A DNA stretch of 21,802 nucleotides from Candidatus Omnitrophota bacterium (lineage in GTDB: Bacteria; Omnitrophota; 4484-213): positions 1 through 21,802 of the forward strand of contig QNCL01000010.1 in NCBI GenBank assembly GCA_003645805.1. The letters are read 5' to 3'. The translations under genes were made by a program, and so were the position numbers. Below are positions 1 to 7,459 of the stretch, in pieces (positions within the stretch are counted from its first letter, which is position 1; each line of letters starts with the position of its first letter). Under the pieces are notes generated by a model. It was not told the DNA's origin and searched no databases. It was given only the letters and a program-made list of their open reading frames with translations.

Positions 1-727
1 CATGAATAAAAAAACCGGCAATAACAAGAAAGAAGATTACCAATGTTCTCCTCAGAAGTGCTTTATCTTGTATAAGTTTTGTAGAGTCAAATTCCATAAT
101 CCGTGCCTTTCTTTCATAAGTAACCCTTAACTTCTCTCTCATCAGGAGTCTCATCATAAGAGGCAAAAAAAGAATTATAAAAACAATAGGAGGAGCGATA
201 TGCTTCAAAAAAGAAAGAAAACTTATATGAGCGGCACTACCGATCATTAAGTTAGGTGGGTCGCCGATGAGGGTAGCAGTTCCCCCCACATTTGAGGCAA
301 GAGCCTCTGAAATCAGAAAGGGGATAGGGGTTATTTCGAGGTCTCGAGCAATCAGGATACTTATAGGAGCGATAAAAACAACTGTGGTAACATTATCAAG
401 AAAAGCGGAGAAAATAGCAGTAATAAAAATCAGGTAAACCATAATCCTGTATGGATCGCCACGAGCAATCTTGGCACTCTTTATCGCTATATACTGCAAA
501 AGCCCTGTTTTCCCGATTACTGCAACCATAATCATCATCCCTATCAGAAGAAATATCACATTCCAGTCAACATAAGCAAAGGCTTCTTCTTGAGGGACGA
601 TCTTGAGAAATATCATCAGCATCCCTCCAAGAACTGCTGCAATGGTGCGATGTATCCTCTCAGAGATGATACAGAAATAAACAACGGTAAAAATTATCAA
701 TGCTATAGCGATGTTAAAAAAATTCAT
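1..727 (-). CDS. ArsB/NhaD/SLC13-type permease, partial (C-terminus outside window)
   Basis: Integral membrane transporter of the ion-transporter superfamily that includes ArsB, NhaD and the P protein. About 242 residues can be read from an ATG at 725-727; the reading frame is open to the window edge, so the C-terminal half is missing. The visible part has several hydrophobic helices. It carries the two family signatures: SAFLDNVTTVVFIAPI near residue 110 and GGTATLIGDPPNLMIGSA near residue 148. The substrate (Na+/H+, arsenite, a dicarboxylate or another anion) cannot be told from these motifs. Its ATG lies one base after the stop of the upstream EIIA-CBS gene, so the two are almost certainly translationally coupled and the EIIA-CBS protein is the likely regulator of this transporter. 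Confidence 0.85.
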   Translation of the reverse strand, partial: MNFFNIAIALIIFTVVYFCIISERIHRTIAAVLGGMLMIFLKIVPQEEAFAYVDWNVIFLLIGMMIMVAVIGKTGLLQYIAIKSAKIARGDPYRIMVYLIFITAIFSAFLDNVTTVVFIAPISILIARDLEITPIPFLISEALASNVGGTATLIGDPPNLMIGSAAHISFLSFLKHIAPPIVFIILFLPLMMRLLMREKLRVTYERKARIMEFDSTKLIQDKALLRRTLVIFFLVIAGFFIH

Positions 728-728
728 C

Positions 729-1616
729 CTAAGCCCTTAAGACTTTTTTAACAAAATCACTTAAAGAAACCATCCCCACAACCTTCTCCTCCTCAATAAC
801 AGGAATAAACTGCCTTTTTTCTTTTACCATCATCAATACTGCAGCAGCAATTGAATCTGAAGGTGAAACCGCTATGCTCAAAGGACTCATAACCTCCTTT
901 ACTTTAACTACATTCTCGTCCTTCAAAATTTCCTCTACGGGCTCAAAGGTTTTTAGGAATTCAAGGCTAACTATATTCTTCACATATGCCGGCATCTTCT
1001 TTTCTATAATCTCACCAAGTGTAATCTCACCAAGCAGTTTACCATCAGAGATAACCAGAGCAAATAGTGAATTCTTGAGACACAGGACATCTATGGCAGT
1101 CTTAAGAGTATCCTCGGCAGATACAACGGGATAATTTCTCTCCATAATATCTTTGACAAGAAACTCATCTTTAACAGAAATCCCTGACCTTTCAATCGCT
1201 TCTATTATATCTTCGGGTTTCTTTGAAGATAGAATTTTCTCAAAAAGGGAGACATTTTTTCTTATCTGAGCAATCGCAGAGAGAACATTCAGATAAAGAG
1301 GAGAGGTTTTGGCAGTAATAATGAGGAAGAATATCTTTACCTCCTGATTATTGACGATGATGGGTTTCTCCGGAATGGAAATTGCTACAATTAAATCGGA
1401 GAAATCTTCTATCTTGGCATGAGGAATAGCAATTCCCTCCATTGCAGTAGAAACCTCCTGTTCTCTTTTTATAATAATCTCTATAATCTTCTTTTCAAAC
1501 TCGGGCGGAAACCCATAACAGGCTACTTTTGCCATCTCTCTTATTACCTCTGTCAAAGAGGAGACTTTATGCCTCACTTTTATAAGATGGGGATGAAGAA
1601 GGCTTGAGAGTTTCAT
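729..1616 (-). CDS. PTS EIIA (type 2) domain fused to a CBS pair
   Basis: 295-residue cytosolic protein. Residues 1-145 form a PtsN/fructose-type EIIA domain. The phosphorylatable histidine is H66 in the conserved context GIAIPHAK. Residues about 153-205 and 240-295 are two CBS motifs (KDIMERNYPVVSAEDTL and KVKEVMSPLSIAVSPSDS), which normally bind adenine nucleotides. No EIIB or EIIC domain is present here, so sugar transport is unlikely. A phosphorylation- and nucleotide-responsive regulator is the better reading, and the coupled permease gene is the obvious target. The start is supported by AGGAGG six bases upstream. The gene begins 30 bases after feoB ends on the same strand, so it may be read through from feoAB. 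EIIA genes next to NhaD/ArsB-like permeases are known in other bacteria; the role assigned here is inference. Confidence 0.88.
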   Translation of the reverse strand: MKLSSLLHPHLIKVRHKVSSLTEVIREMAKVACYGFPPEFEKKIIEIIIKREQEVSTAMEGIAIPHAKIEDFSDLIVAISIPEKPIIVNNQEVKIFFLIITAKTSPLYLNVLSAIAQIRKNVSLFEKILSSKKPEDIIEAIERSGISVKDEFLVKDIMERNYPVVSAEDTLKTAIDVLCLKNSLFALVISDGKLLGEITLGEIIEKKMPAYVKNIVSLEFLKTFEPVEEILKDENVVKVKEVMSPLSIAVSPSDSIAAAVLMMVKEKRQFIPVIEEEKVVGMVSLSDFVKKVLRA

Positions 1617-1646
1617 CTTTCCTCCTCTTAAATAAAATTACATTCG

Positions 1647-3356
1647 TTATAGTATTAAATTAAGAATCGTTCCCGTTAATAATGCCACGGAAATCATAAT
1701 AAAAAAAGATTTTAGCATATCCTTTACCCCTAACTCACGGATTAACACCACAAAAGTAGCCACACAAGGGAAATAAACAGTCAGGATCGTAGAGCCGACT
1801 ATCAGTTGTTTGGTGGTCAAGTTTAATGGAGCAAGCATACCTACAGCAACATCCTTCCTCAAGAAGCCAACTATTAACGCAGAAATAGCCTCCTTAGGAA
1901 GCCCCCATAAACCGGTTAAAACTGGAGAAAAGATATGGGCAAAAAAGTCTATAATCTTCAGAGCATAAAGTATATTCACAAAGAGTATGCCTAAAAGCAC
2001 TAAGGGCAGGGCTTCTCTTAAAAAACTCGATAAGCGCATCCAAAGTTTTTTGGCTACAGCCTTAGGCTGGGGTAGCCTGTAGGGAGGAATCTCCAGCAGT
2101 ATCTCAGGACTTTGGCCTTTTAAAATTTTATTTAGGATTAATCCTTTTATAATTAAGAGGATAAAAAGGGTAAGAAATACAACCATCACATACTTCCCTC
2201 CTCTCTCTCCTACCAGTCCTATAATCATAGCAATCTGAGCCATACAGGGAACGGCTATTGCCATCAAGGTTGCTGCGATAAATTTCTCCCGCCTTTCTTC
2301 TAATAGGCGGGTTGCTAATGCTCCAGGAACATTACAGCCCAATCCCAGAATAAAAGGAACTATCGCATAACCGTGCAGACCCAAACGGTGCATAAGATTA
2401 TCTACCAGAACTGCCAGACGGGGAAGATAACCAAAATCCTCCAATAACCCCAATATTAAATAGAAACTAAATATATAAGGCAGAACCATAGCAAGGGGAA
2501 CAAAAAGCCCTGTGGTCAAAAGCCCAAAGGATTGTCCAAAATCTATTTTTCCCTCAATGAGATTACCCACAACTATATTATGCAGAAATGTTCCTTCTCC
2601 CAAAAAAGTGCTTAACTTTATCATCAAAGGTAGCCATAATTTCTTAAATAAAGGCTCAAATATATACCCGATCAGGCTCTCGCCAATAAAACGAATCACC
2701 CAGAAAACACAATATATAATACCCAAGGCAAGAGGTAAACCGCTCAAGGGCTTAACGCTTAAGTCCTCTATTCTTTCTAACAAGGTGTGGTGGCGGTGGG
2801 TCAGTCTTTGGACTTCTTCTATAATCTTCCCTATTTTTTTCCACCTTTCGCTATCAGAAGAAACCTTTAACTTTGATCTCTTTGCTTCTGGTAAACGACT
2901 GACCAGTTCTTTTATACCCTCTCCAGTTAAACCGCAGGTAGGAACTACAGGCACCCCCAGACATTCTTCTAATCTCCTCACATCAATATGAATTCCCTGA
3001 TGTCTGGTATCATCCCACATATTCAAAGCAACAATAACCGCTATATTCCTCTCCAATAGTTGTAAAGTCAAATAGAGATTCCTCTCTAAATTGGTAGCAT
3101 CCACAATATTGATAATCACATCTCCTTCTTTCAGCATCTGGCAGGCTACCTCTTCAGCCTTTGAGATCGGCTCTAAGGTATAGGTTCCTGGGACATCTAT
3201 CACCAAAGGTCTTTCTTTTCCGATCTTCATATAACCTTGAGTAAACTCTACGGTTGTACCCGGATAATTGGAGATGGCTACTTTTGCTCCGGTAAGCCTT
3301 GAAAATATAGCGCTCTTGCCCACATTGGGATTGCCCATTAATAAAATCCTGTTCAT
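1647..3356 (-). CDS. feoB: Ferrous iron transporter FeoB
   Basis: 569-residue polytopic inner-membrane Fe(II) transporter with a cytosolic G domain. G1 is GNPNVGKS at residues 8-15, G2 lies in NYPGTTVE at 30-37, G3 is DVPG at 54-57 and G4 is NMWD at 112-115. A guanine-dissociation-inhibitor-like helical linker follows to about residue 195. The membrane part then has the two Gate regions: the first contains GYLPRLAVLVD and GLGCNVPGALATR, the second GFLRKDVAVGMLAP and VYFPCVATF. At 569 residues it is shorter than Escherichia coli FeoB (773) and lacks the long C-terminal tail, but all core elements are present, so this is a compact form and not a broken gene. Its ATG overlaps the feoA stop by four bases, showing coupled translation. 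Confidence 0.96.
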   Translation of the reverse strand: MNRILLMGNPNVGKSAIFSRLTGAKVAISNYPGTTVEFTQGYMKIGKERPLVIDVPGTYTLEPISKAEEVACQMLKEGDVIINIVDATNLERNLYLTLQLLERNIAVIVALNMWDDTRHQGIHIDVRRLEECLGVPVVPTCGLTGEGIKELVSRLPEAKRSKLKVSSDSERWKKIGKIIEEVQRLTHRHHTLLERIEDLSVKPLSGLPLALGIIYCVFWVIRFIGESLIGYIFEPLFKKLWLPLMIKLSTFLGEGTFLHNIVVGNLIEGKIDFGQSFGLLTTGLFVPLAMVLPYIFSFYLILGLLEDFGYLPRLAVLVDNLMHRLGLHGYAIVPFILGLGCNVPGALATRLLEERREKFIAATLMAIAVPCMAQIAMIIGLVGERGGKYVMVVFLTLFILLIIKGLILNKILKGQSPEILLEIPPYRLPQPKAVAKKLWMRLSSFLREALPLVLLGILFVNILYALKIIDFFAHIFSPVLTGLWGLPKEAISALIVGFLRKDVAVGMLAPLNLTTKQLIVGSTILTVYFPCVATFVVLIRELGVKDMLKSFFIMISVALLTGTILNLIL

Positions 3357-3586
3357 CTTTCTACCTCCACCAAAACCCTCTTGGCCATCCCAAATCCTAT
3401 AGCAACCTGCAAGTTATCTATCTCTACAATCTGTGGACCTCGCCAGAAATGAGAACCTACTTTAACTATCTTTTTACCTGGTCTTATTCCCATACTCTGA
3501 ACTTTCCTTATAAAGCCAAAGCCTCCTTGAATCTCCACTACTATACCACACTCACCCGATTGCATCTGAGTTAGACTTACCTTCAT
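3353..3586 (-). CDS. feoA: FeoA SH3-like protein
   Basis: 77-residue small cytosolic protein of the FeoA family, which works with FeoB in ferrous iron uptake. The family pattern is visible: an N-terminal MKVSLTQMQSGECGIVVEIQ strand region, the FIRKVQSMGIRPGKKI core, and the C-terminal ...VAIGFGMAKRVLVEV strand. It has the usual length for the family. The start ATG is preceded by AAAGGA. The stop overlaps the feoB start (ATGA). The gene sits behind its own promoter and a possible operator in the 256-base gap upstream, so feoAB appears to be a separate transcription unit from the methyltransferase gene before it. Confidence 0.95.
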   Translation of the reverse strand: MKVSLTQMQSGECGIVVEIQGGFGFIRKVQSMGIRPGKKIVKVGSHFWRGPQIVEIDNLQVAIGFGMAKRVLVEVER

Positions 3587-3615
3587 CTCTGTCCTTTTTT
3601 AAGATCACCTGTTCG

Positions 3616-3631
3616 GAGATAGGCTAATCTC
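3616..3631. promoter_or_regulatory. Possible DtxR/MntR-type operator upstream of feoA
   Basis: A 16-base inverted repeat, GAGAT-AGGCTA-ATCTC, has perfect 5-base arms. The central AGGCTA matches the core of the IdeR/DtxR consensus, but only about 11 of 19 positions match overall. It falls just after the predicted feoA transcription start, a typical repressor position. Binding by an iron- or manganese-dependent regulator is inference; the only metalloregulator gene in the window is a Fur-family one. Confidence 0.35.
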
Positions 3632-3645
3632 TATACTGAAATAAT

Positions 3646-3674
3646 AGTTTAACAATATTTTTTATATTTGGCAA
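3646..3674 (-). promoter_or_regulatory. Predicted promoter of feoAB
   Basis: On the minus strand TTGCCA (3669-3674) and TAAACT (3646-3651) are separated by 17 bases. The transcription start would be near 3639, giving a leader of about 53 bases before feoA. No clear intrinsic terminator for the preceding methyltransferase gene is seen in the rest of this gap. Confidence 0.45.
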
Positions 3675-3842
3675 ATTCACTAAGAGAATTAACTTGAGGA
3701 TTAAAACAACCTTATTATACCACAACTTTCTCCTGGAGGGATATAAAGGTTTTCTTATGTAATCACATTTCTAATCCGTTGGCGAAATGGGGTGGAGTAA
3801 AGAAAAAGCGGGTTTTGAGGTGAGCATTAGGCTATGGCAGGA

Positions 3843-4490
3843 TCAAAAACTGCTTGGAATAAAAGAAGGGAGTTTATAAGCACTGATTACCACAAACGCA
3901 CCTTCACCAAAACCTTTTCTAGGCTTCTGAATTGATTTTATCTCATCAGGGAATTTATATATCGTTTGATAATAAGAAAACCTGTAGAACCCTGTCATCT
4001 TGAGCAAAGCCACCAACTCTTTAACATCAAAAAAATTTGCTTCCTTATAAAACACACTCTTTTTTCTCTGATAAAACTTTCCTAAAAAACTCTGCTTATC
4101 TATTATACTAATGATAATCCTTCCTTTTCTCAGCACCCTCCTTGCTTCATTCAATACCTTTACCGGGTCTTTTACGAAACAAAGAGTCATAATAATTGCT
4201 ACATAATCAAAGGTAGCATCTGCAAAAGGTAAATTCTCTCCGTACCCTAACCTTACCTCTACCCCTCTCTCCTTGGCAATTTTTAGCATCCTCTTAGAGG
4301 GATCAACTCCGTATTTAATCCCTAAAACAGAGGCAAATCTGCCTGTGCCTACACCAATTTCCAAACCTTTACCTCTCTTGGGCAAGACTTTTTTAACTGC
4401 TTCTATCTCTGATAAATAAACAAATTTATTTCTCTCATACCAGGCATCGTATCTTTTATAATATCTATCAAATATATTTATATTACTCAT
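3843..4490 (-). CDS. Class I SAM-dependent methyltransferase
   Basis: 215-residue cytosolic methyltransferase of the type-11/UbiE-like fold. Motif I is LEIGVGTGRFA at about residues 42-52, the acidic loop is GVDPSKRMLKIAK, and the post-motif region LPFADATFDYVAIIMTL follows. The C-terminal part (TGFYRFSYYQTIYKFP) gives no substrate clue. I start it at the ATG 4488-4490, which overlaps the J-domain gene's stop as ATGA and has GGAGG just before it; a GTG six codons upstream is possible but less likely. It is the last gene of the NifX/MinD-type run. What it methylates is unknown. Confidence 0.85.
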   Translation of the reverse strand: MSNINIFDRYYKRYDAWYERNKFVYLSEIEAVKKVLPKRGKGLEIGVGTGRFASVLGIKYGVDPSKRMLKIAKERGVEVRLGYGENLPFADATFDYVAIIMTLCFVKDPVKVLNEARRVLRKGRIIISIIDKQSFLGKFYQRKKSVFYKEANFFDVKELVALLKMTGFYRFSYYQTIYKFPDEIKSIQKPRKGFGEGAFVVISAYKLPSFIPSSF

Positions 4491-4804
4491 ACCTCCAGAT
4501 TTCCCCACCAGCCTTCATAGAATCTTTTCAGATGCTGGTATAATTCTTTATTCAATAAATTCTTTCGCACATCCTTTTCTCTAAAAGAGAATCTATAACC
4601 GGCACAGTAGGTCATAATAATATTCTTTGCCTCATTTATTCTTCTCATCATCTCTTCACAATGCTTTTTATCTATCTCTTTACATCTGTCAGGATGATAT
4701 TTGAAACTCAAGTCCCGGTATGCTTTTTTTATCTCTTCTAAACTGGCCTCTTCATCCAATCCTAATAGTTTTCTTGCTTCATCAATTTGCTTAAAATCTA
4801 TCAT
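4487..4804 (-). CDS. Small J-domain (DnaJ-like) protein
   Basis: 105-residue protein. Residues about 10-68 form a J domain with the invariant HPD tripeptide in KYHPDRC, between predicted helices II and III. It lacks the Gly/Phe linker, zinc centre and client-binding domains of full DnaJ, so it would act as a dedicated co-chaperone that stimulates an Hsp70. The remaining tail (YCAGYRFSFREKDVRKN, ending in YEGWWGNLEV) is unlike known DnaJ regions. A start ATG at 4802-4804 follows AGGAAAG. The overlap with the methyltransferase and its place after an FmdB-type zinc ribbon and iron-sulfur ATPases suggest a role in maturing a metal-containing client, as HscB does for IscU; that is inference. Confidence 0.85.
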   Translation of the reverse strand: MIDFKQIDEARKLLGLDEEASLEEIKKAYRDLSFKYHPDRCKEIDKKHCEEMMRRINEAKNIIMTYCAGYRFSFREKDVRKNLLNKELYQHLKRFYEGWWGNLEV

Positions 4805-4848
4805 TTACTTTCCTATCTTAGCAGAAACTATAACCTTTCTTTAACCTT

Positions 4849-5064
4849 TTATTTTTTTAAAATAGGGCAGGTTCCTGTTGGACAAGTTGAGATAGAGGAA
4901 GTACTATTATCCCCAGAACTTCCTACATTAAATGCTCCAAAAGTCTTTTTAATATTCTTACTCCCACACTTTCTGCACTTAGGCTCAACTTTTTCGGAAG
5001 TCATTCCAACTAATAAATCAAAAACTTGACCACAATCCTTGCAAGTATAGGTATAAACAGGCAT
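4849..5064 (-). CDS. FmdB-family zinc-ribbon protein
   Basis: 71-residue protein beginning MPVYTYTCKDCGQVFDL, the diagnostic start of the FmdB/CxxC_CXXC_SSSS family. Two CxxC knuckles (CKDC and CRKC) make a zinc ribbon, followed by a Ser-rich stretch and a C-terminal CPTGTCP motif that could form a further metal or redox site. The start is set at ATG 5062-5064 because the upstream in-frame GTG lies inside the ribosome binding site (GGAGGTGA). FmdB proteins are often described as putative regulators but their biochemical role is unsettled. One palindrome copy and a 10-bp tandem repeat lie immediately upstream. Confidence 0.88.
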   Translation of the reverse strand: MPVYTYTCKDCGQVFDLLVGMTSEKVEPKCRKCGSKNIKKTFGAFNVGSSGDNSTSSISTCPTGTCPILKK

Positions 5065-5086
5065 AATCCTCACCTCCTATAGCCTA

Positions 5087-5106
5087 GCCAAATTTCGCCA
5101 AATTTC
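5087..5106. repeat. 10-bp perfect tandem duplication beside palindrome copy 1
   Basis: GCCAAATTTC occurs twice head to tail at 5087-5096 and 5097-5106. The last four bases of the second unit are also the first part of the palindrome's left arm. A perfect 10-base tandem copy is not expected by chance in a window this size. Confidence 0.9.
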
Positions 5107-5123
5107 CACCCCTGGGGTGGAAA
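5103..5123. repeat. 21-bp perfect palindrome, copy 1 (FmdB upstream region)
   Basis: Arms TTTCCACCCC (5103-5112) and GGGGTGGAAA (5114-5123) around a single T. It lies between the stop of the first ferredoxin-MinD gene and the start of the FmdB gene. There is no following U-tract, so it is not a typical intrinsic terminator. The same 21 bases occur at 10530 and 17754. Confidence 0.95.
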
Positions 5124-5142
5124 TGGTTGGGAATGTATATCA

Positions 5143-6009
5143 CTACTTTCTTTTAAGAGCAATCTGCAACATATCCCAGATTTTATAAATCTCATCTTTA
5201 ATTGCTGTATTTTCATATTCTATAATGGTCTTGCCTTTGACCATCGCCTCTACCACCCCTCTATCAAATCTAATCTTGCCTATTAAGGGAATCCTATTTT
5301 CTGCACAGTATTCTTCTATCCTCTTAGAAATTTGAGGGTTTAGGTCATACTTATTAATTACCAAGTGCGCTGGAAGGTTGAAATGTCTGGTTAGTTCTAT
5401 AACCCTTAAAGCATCATGCAAACCTGATAAAGTAGGCTCAGTTACTACTACTGCACAATCTATGTCAGAAAGTGAAGCAATAACAGGACATCCTATACCG
5501 GGAGCACCATCAATAATCACCCAATCATAGCGGTTCTTCTCTGCTAATTCCTTTGCTTGTTTTTTTACCAGAGAAATTAGTTTACCCGAATTCTCTTGAG
5601 CAATCCCGAGTTTTGCATGCACTAAAGGACCAAAACGGGTTTGGGAAATAAACCACTCGCCACAAACCTCCTCCTCCATCCTTATTGCCTGCACTGGACA
5701 GATATAACTACAAAAACCACACCCTTCACAAGAAATAGGATCAATTATAAACTCCTGACTTATAGCAAAGAATCTGCATACTTCTATACATCTGCCACAT
5801 TGCCGACAAACTCTTTTATCAATGCTTGCCTTCAAACCACTTTTGAACTCATAGCGTTCTTTAACCTCTGGTTGTAATAATAAATGCAGGTCCGAAGCAT
5901 CCACATCACAGTCAGCAAAAACTGCATTCTTAACCAAACTGGCAAACCCTGCGGTGATTACTGTTTTTCCTGTCCCTCCCTTTCCACTGATAATCACTAC
6001 CTGACGCAT
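5143..6009 (-). CDS. MinD-superfamily ATPase with inserted 2x[4Fe-4S] ferredoxin domain (copy A)
   Basis: 288-residue P-loop ATPase of the COG1149 type. The deviant Walker A is SGKGGTGKT at residues 8-16, with FADCDVD at 31-37 and the later WVIIDGAPG. A bacterial-type ferredoxin domain is inserted after about residue 60: Cys 68, 71, 74, 78 and Cys 94, 97, 100, 104, each in CxxCxxCxxxC spacing. Such proteins couple ATP binding to iron-sulfur or metal-cluster transfer; related pairs occur in the Desulfovibrio orange-protein complex. It starts 10 bases after the flavoprotein gene with only a weak ribosome binding site, so coupled translation is likely. It pairs with the paralogue at 7456-8337, from which it differs clearly in sequence (DVDASDLHLLL against DVEEPNAHIFL). 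Confidence 0.92.
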   Translation of the reverse strand: MRQVVIISGKGGTGKTVITAGFASLVKNAVFADCDVDASDLHLLLQPEVKERYEFKSGLKASIDKRVCRQCGRCIEVCRFFAISQEFIIDPISCEGCGFCSYICPVQAIRMEEEVCGEWFISQTRFGPLVHAKLGIAQENSGKLISLVKKQAKELAEKNRYDWVIIDGAPGIGCPVIASLSDIDCAVVVTEPTLSGLHDALRVIELTRHFNLPAHLVINKYDLNPQISKRIEEYCAENRIPLIGKIRFDRGVVEAMVKGKTIIEYENTAIKDEIYKIWDMLQIALKRK

Positions 6010-6019
6010 AAAAACTTAT

Positions 6020-7366
6020 CTACATATTGCTCAACGCAGACTGCGCTGCCAATACAATAGGATACATTGTAGGGGCACTTGTCAAATATGGATGGGTTGC
6101 CATCTGTAATGTCTCCAACTCCGTGAGCGAAACTCTTTTCTGGATAGCCATACCAATAATATTTATTATCTCGCCAGCAGACATCCCGCCTGCTACCTGC
6201 CCCCCCATAATTATTCCGGATTGTTTGGAAAAAATTAGTTTCATCTTTATCCTGTTTGCTGATGGCAAATTACCTGGATGTTTATCTACAACCTCTGCCT
6301 GGCCAATAATAATCTCAAAACCTTCTTTTTTGGCTGCGCTTTCTGTTAAACCAGCAGAACCTAAAACAAGTCCATCTACATAAGTAGAGTAGATAGCAAT
6401 AGTTCCCTTATTCTCACGCACCACTTTAAGTTGATATAGATTGGCTCCTGCTATCCTTGCTTCAGCAGTGGCAGTAGAGGCAAGCATCACCGTGGCATCT
6501 TTGCGCGTGAAAAAATCGCGTTTACCTGCACAATCTCCTACAGCGAAAATATCTGGATCAACTGTCCTCATATACTCGTCTGTCCAAATTCCCCTGCCTT
6601 TACCCAAATCCAGCCCTGAATCGGCTGCCAATTTTGTATTAGGAACTGCTCCTATTCCTAAAATAATGTTATTCACTTCTAACCTTGCGCCATTCTCGAA
6701 ACGCACTCCTTCCACCTTTCTATCACCTGTAATTTCCACAACCCTGGTGTTTAGAATAATATTGACGCCTTTGCTTTTTAGTTTCTTCTCCACCAGCAAG
6801 GAAAACTCCTGGTCAAAAGAATTTGCGAGCAAACGGGGAAGCATCTCCACCAAATGCACATTAACTCCGGCTATCCTGGAAATCTCATCGGCAAACTCTA
6901 TTCCTATAAACCCTCCTCCTATTATCAAAACACTCTTTGCTTTTTTAATCTCCTCCACGCAAGTTTTAAGATAATCCATATCTTTGTATATGGGATACAC
7001 GCCTTCTTTATCAACCCCGGGAATCTTCGGAATAACAGGGAGAGAGCCTGTGGCTAAAATCAACTTTTCATAAATATATTCATCACCTTTCTTTGTGCTT
7101 ACACTTCTCCTATCTCGGTTAATCTCTGAGACCTCATCTACCACAACCTCAATATTACTCTTTAGCAAAGCAGATGTCCTTAAAATATTATCCTGGGGAT
7201 TCTTTAGGCTGGAGAACATATAGGGAATGCCACAGGGAATGCAACCATTGGCAACATTCTTTATCACCAGAATACTCTTGTCTGGATAATACTTCTTTGC
7301 GGTTATAGCACTTACCATCCCTGCTGGACCTAAACCAACAATAAGAATATCAATCTTTCTATTCAT
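6020..7366 (-). CDS. FAD-dependent disulfide/NADH oxidoreductase, CoA-disulfide-reductase-like
   Basis: 448-residue flavoprotein of the pyridine-nucleotide disulfide oxidoreductase family (NADH oxidase / CoA-disulfide or persulfide reductase branch). FAD-binding GLGPAG is at 11-16, LILATGSLP near 102-110, the NAD(P)H site GGGFIG at 150-155, and the second FAD motif DIFAVGDCAG near 280. The active-site region GCIPCGIPY has Cys45 where the catalytic cysteine of this branch sits, plus Cys42 that makes a CxxC. A C-terminal dimerisation domain is present. The ribosome binding site is strong (AAGGAGG). Placed between two ferredoxin-containing ATPases, it may supply or sense reducing power, or handle persulfide sulfur for cluster building; which one is not shown by sequence. 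Confidence 0.9.
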   Translation of the reverse strand: MNRKIDILIVGLGPAGMVSAITAKKYYPDKSILVIKNVANGCIPCGIPYMFSSLKNPQDNILRTSALLKSNIEVVVDEVSEINRDRRSVSTKKGDEYIYEKLILATGSLPVIPKIPGVDKEGVYPIYKDMDYLKTCVEEIKKAKSVLIIGGGFIGIEFADEISRIAGVNVHLVEMLPRLLANSFDQEFSLLVEKKLKSKGVNIILNTRVVEITGDRKVEGVRFENGARLEVNNIILGIGAVPNTKLAADSGLDLGKGRGIWTDEYMRTVDPDIFAVGDCAGKRDFFTRKDATVMLASTATAEARIAGANLYQLKVVRENKGTIAIYSTYVDGLVLGSAGLTESAAKKEGFEIIIGQAEVVDKHPGNLPSANRIKMKLIFSKQSGIIMGGQVAGGMSAGEIINIIGMAIQKRVSLTELETLQMATHPYLTSAPTMYPIVLAAQSALSNM

Positions 7367-7429
7367 AAAACCTCCTTCTTTTTAGATTATAAAGGGAATT
7401 AGATACACCTCTTCTACTCATAACCAAAA

Positions 7430-7459
7430 ACTATACTCTGTTGCGGGTAAAATTATCAA
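7430..7459 (-). promoter_or_regulatory. Predicted internal promoter before the flavoprotein gene
   Basis: Minus strand TTGATA (7454-7459, overlapping the end of the upstream ATPase gene) and TATAGT (7430-7435) are 18 bases apart. The predicted start is near 7423, giving a leader of about 55 bases. An 11-base motif shared with the 8619 leader begins at this point. Confidence 0.45.

Noticed and set aside
1647..3356. FeoB as a truncated pseudogene because of its short length
   Set aside because: G motifs, both Gate regions and the C-terminal membrane part are intact; compact FeoB forms are known.
5103..5123. Palindromes as rho-independent terminators
   Set aside because: None is followed by a T-run in either direction, and the copy at 17754 lies where no gene ends.
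6441..6974. Long plus-strand open frame (177 codons) opposite the flavoprotein gene
   Set aside because: It is an antisense shadow: composition follows the complementary codons of a clear FAD oxidoreductase, with no recognisable domain or ribosome binding site.
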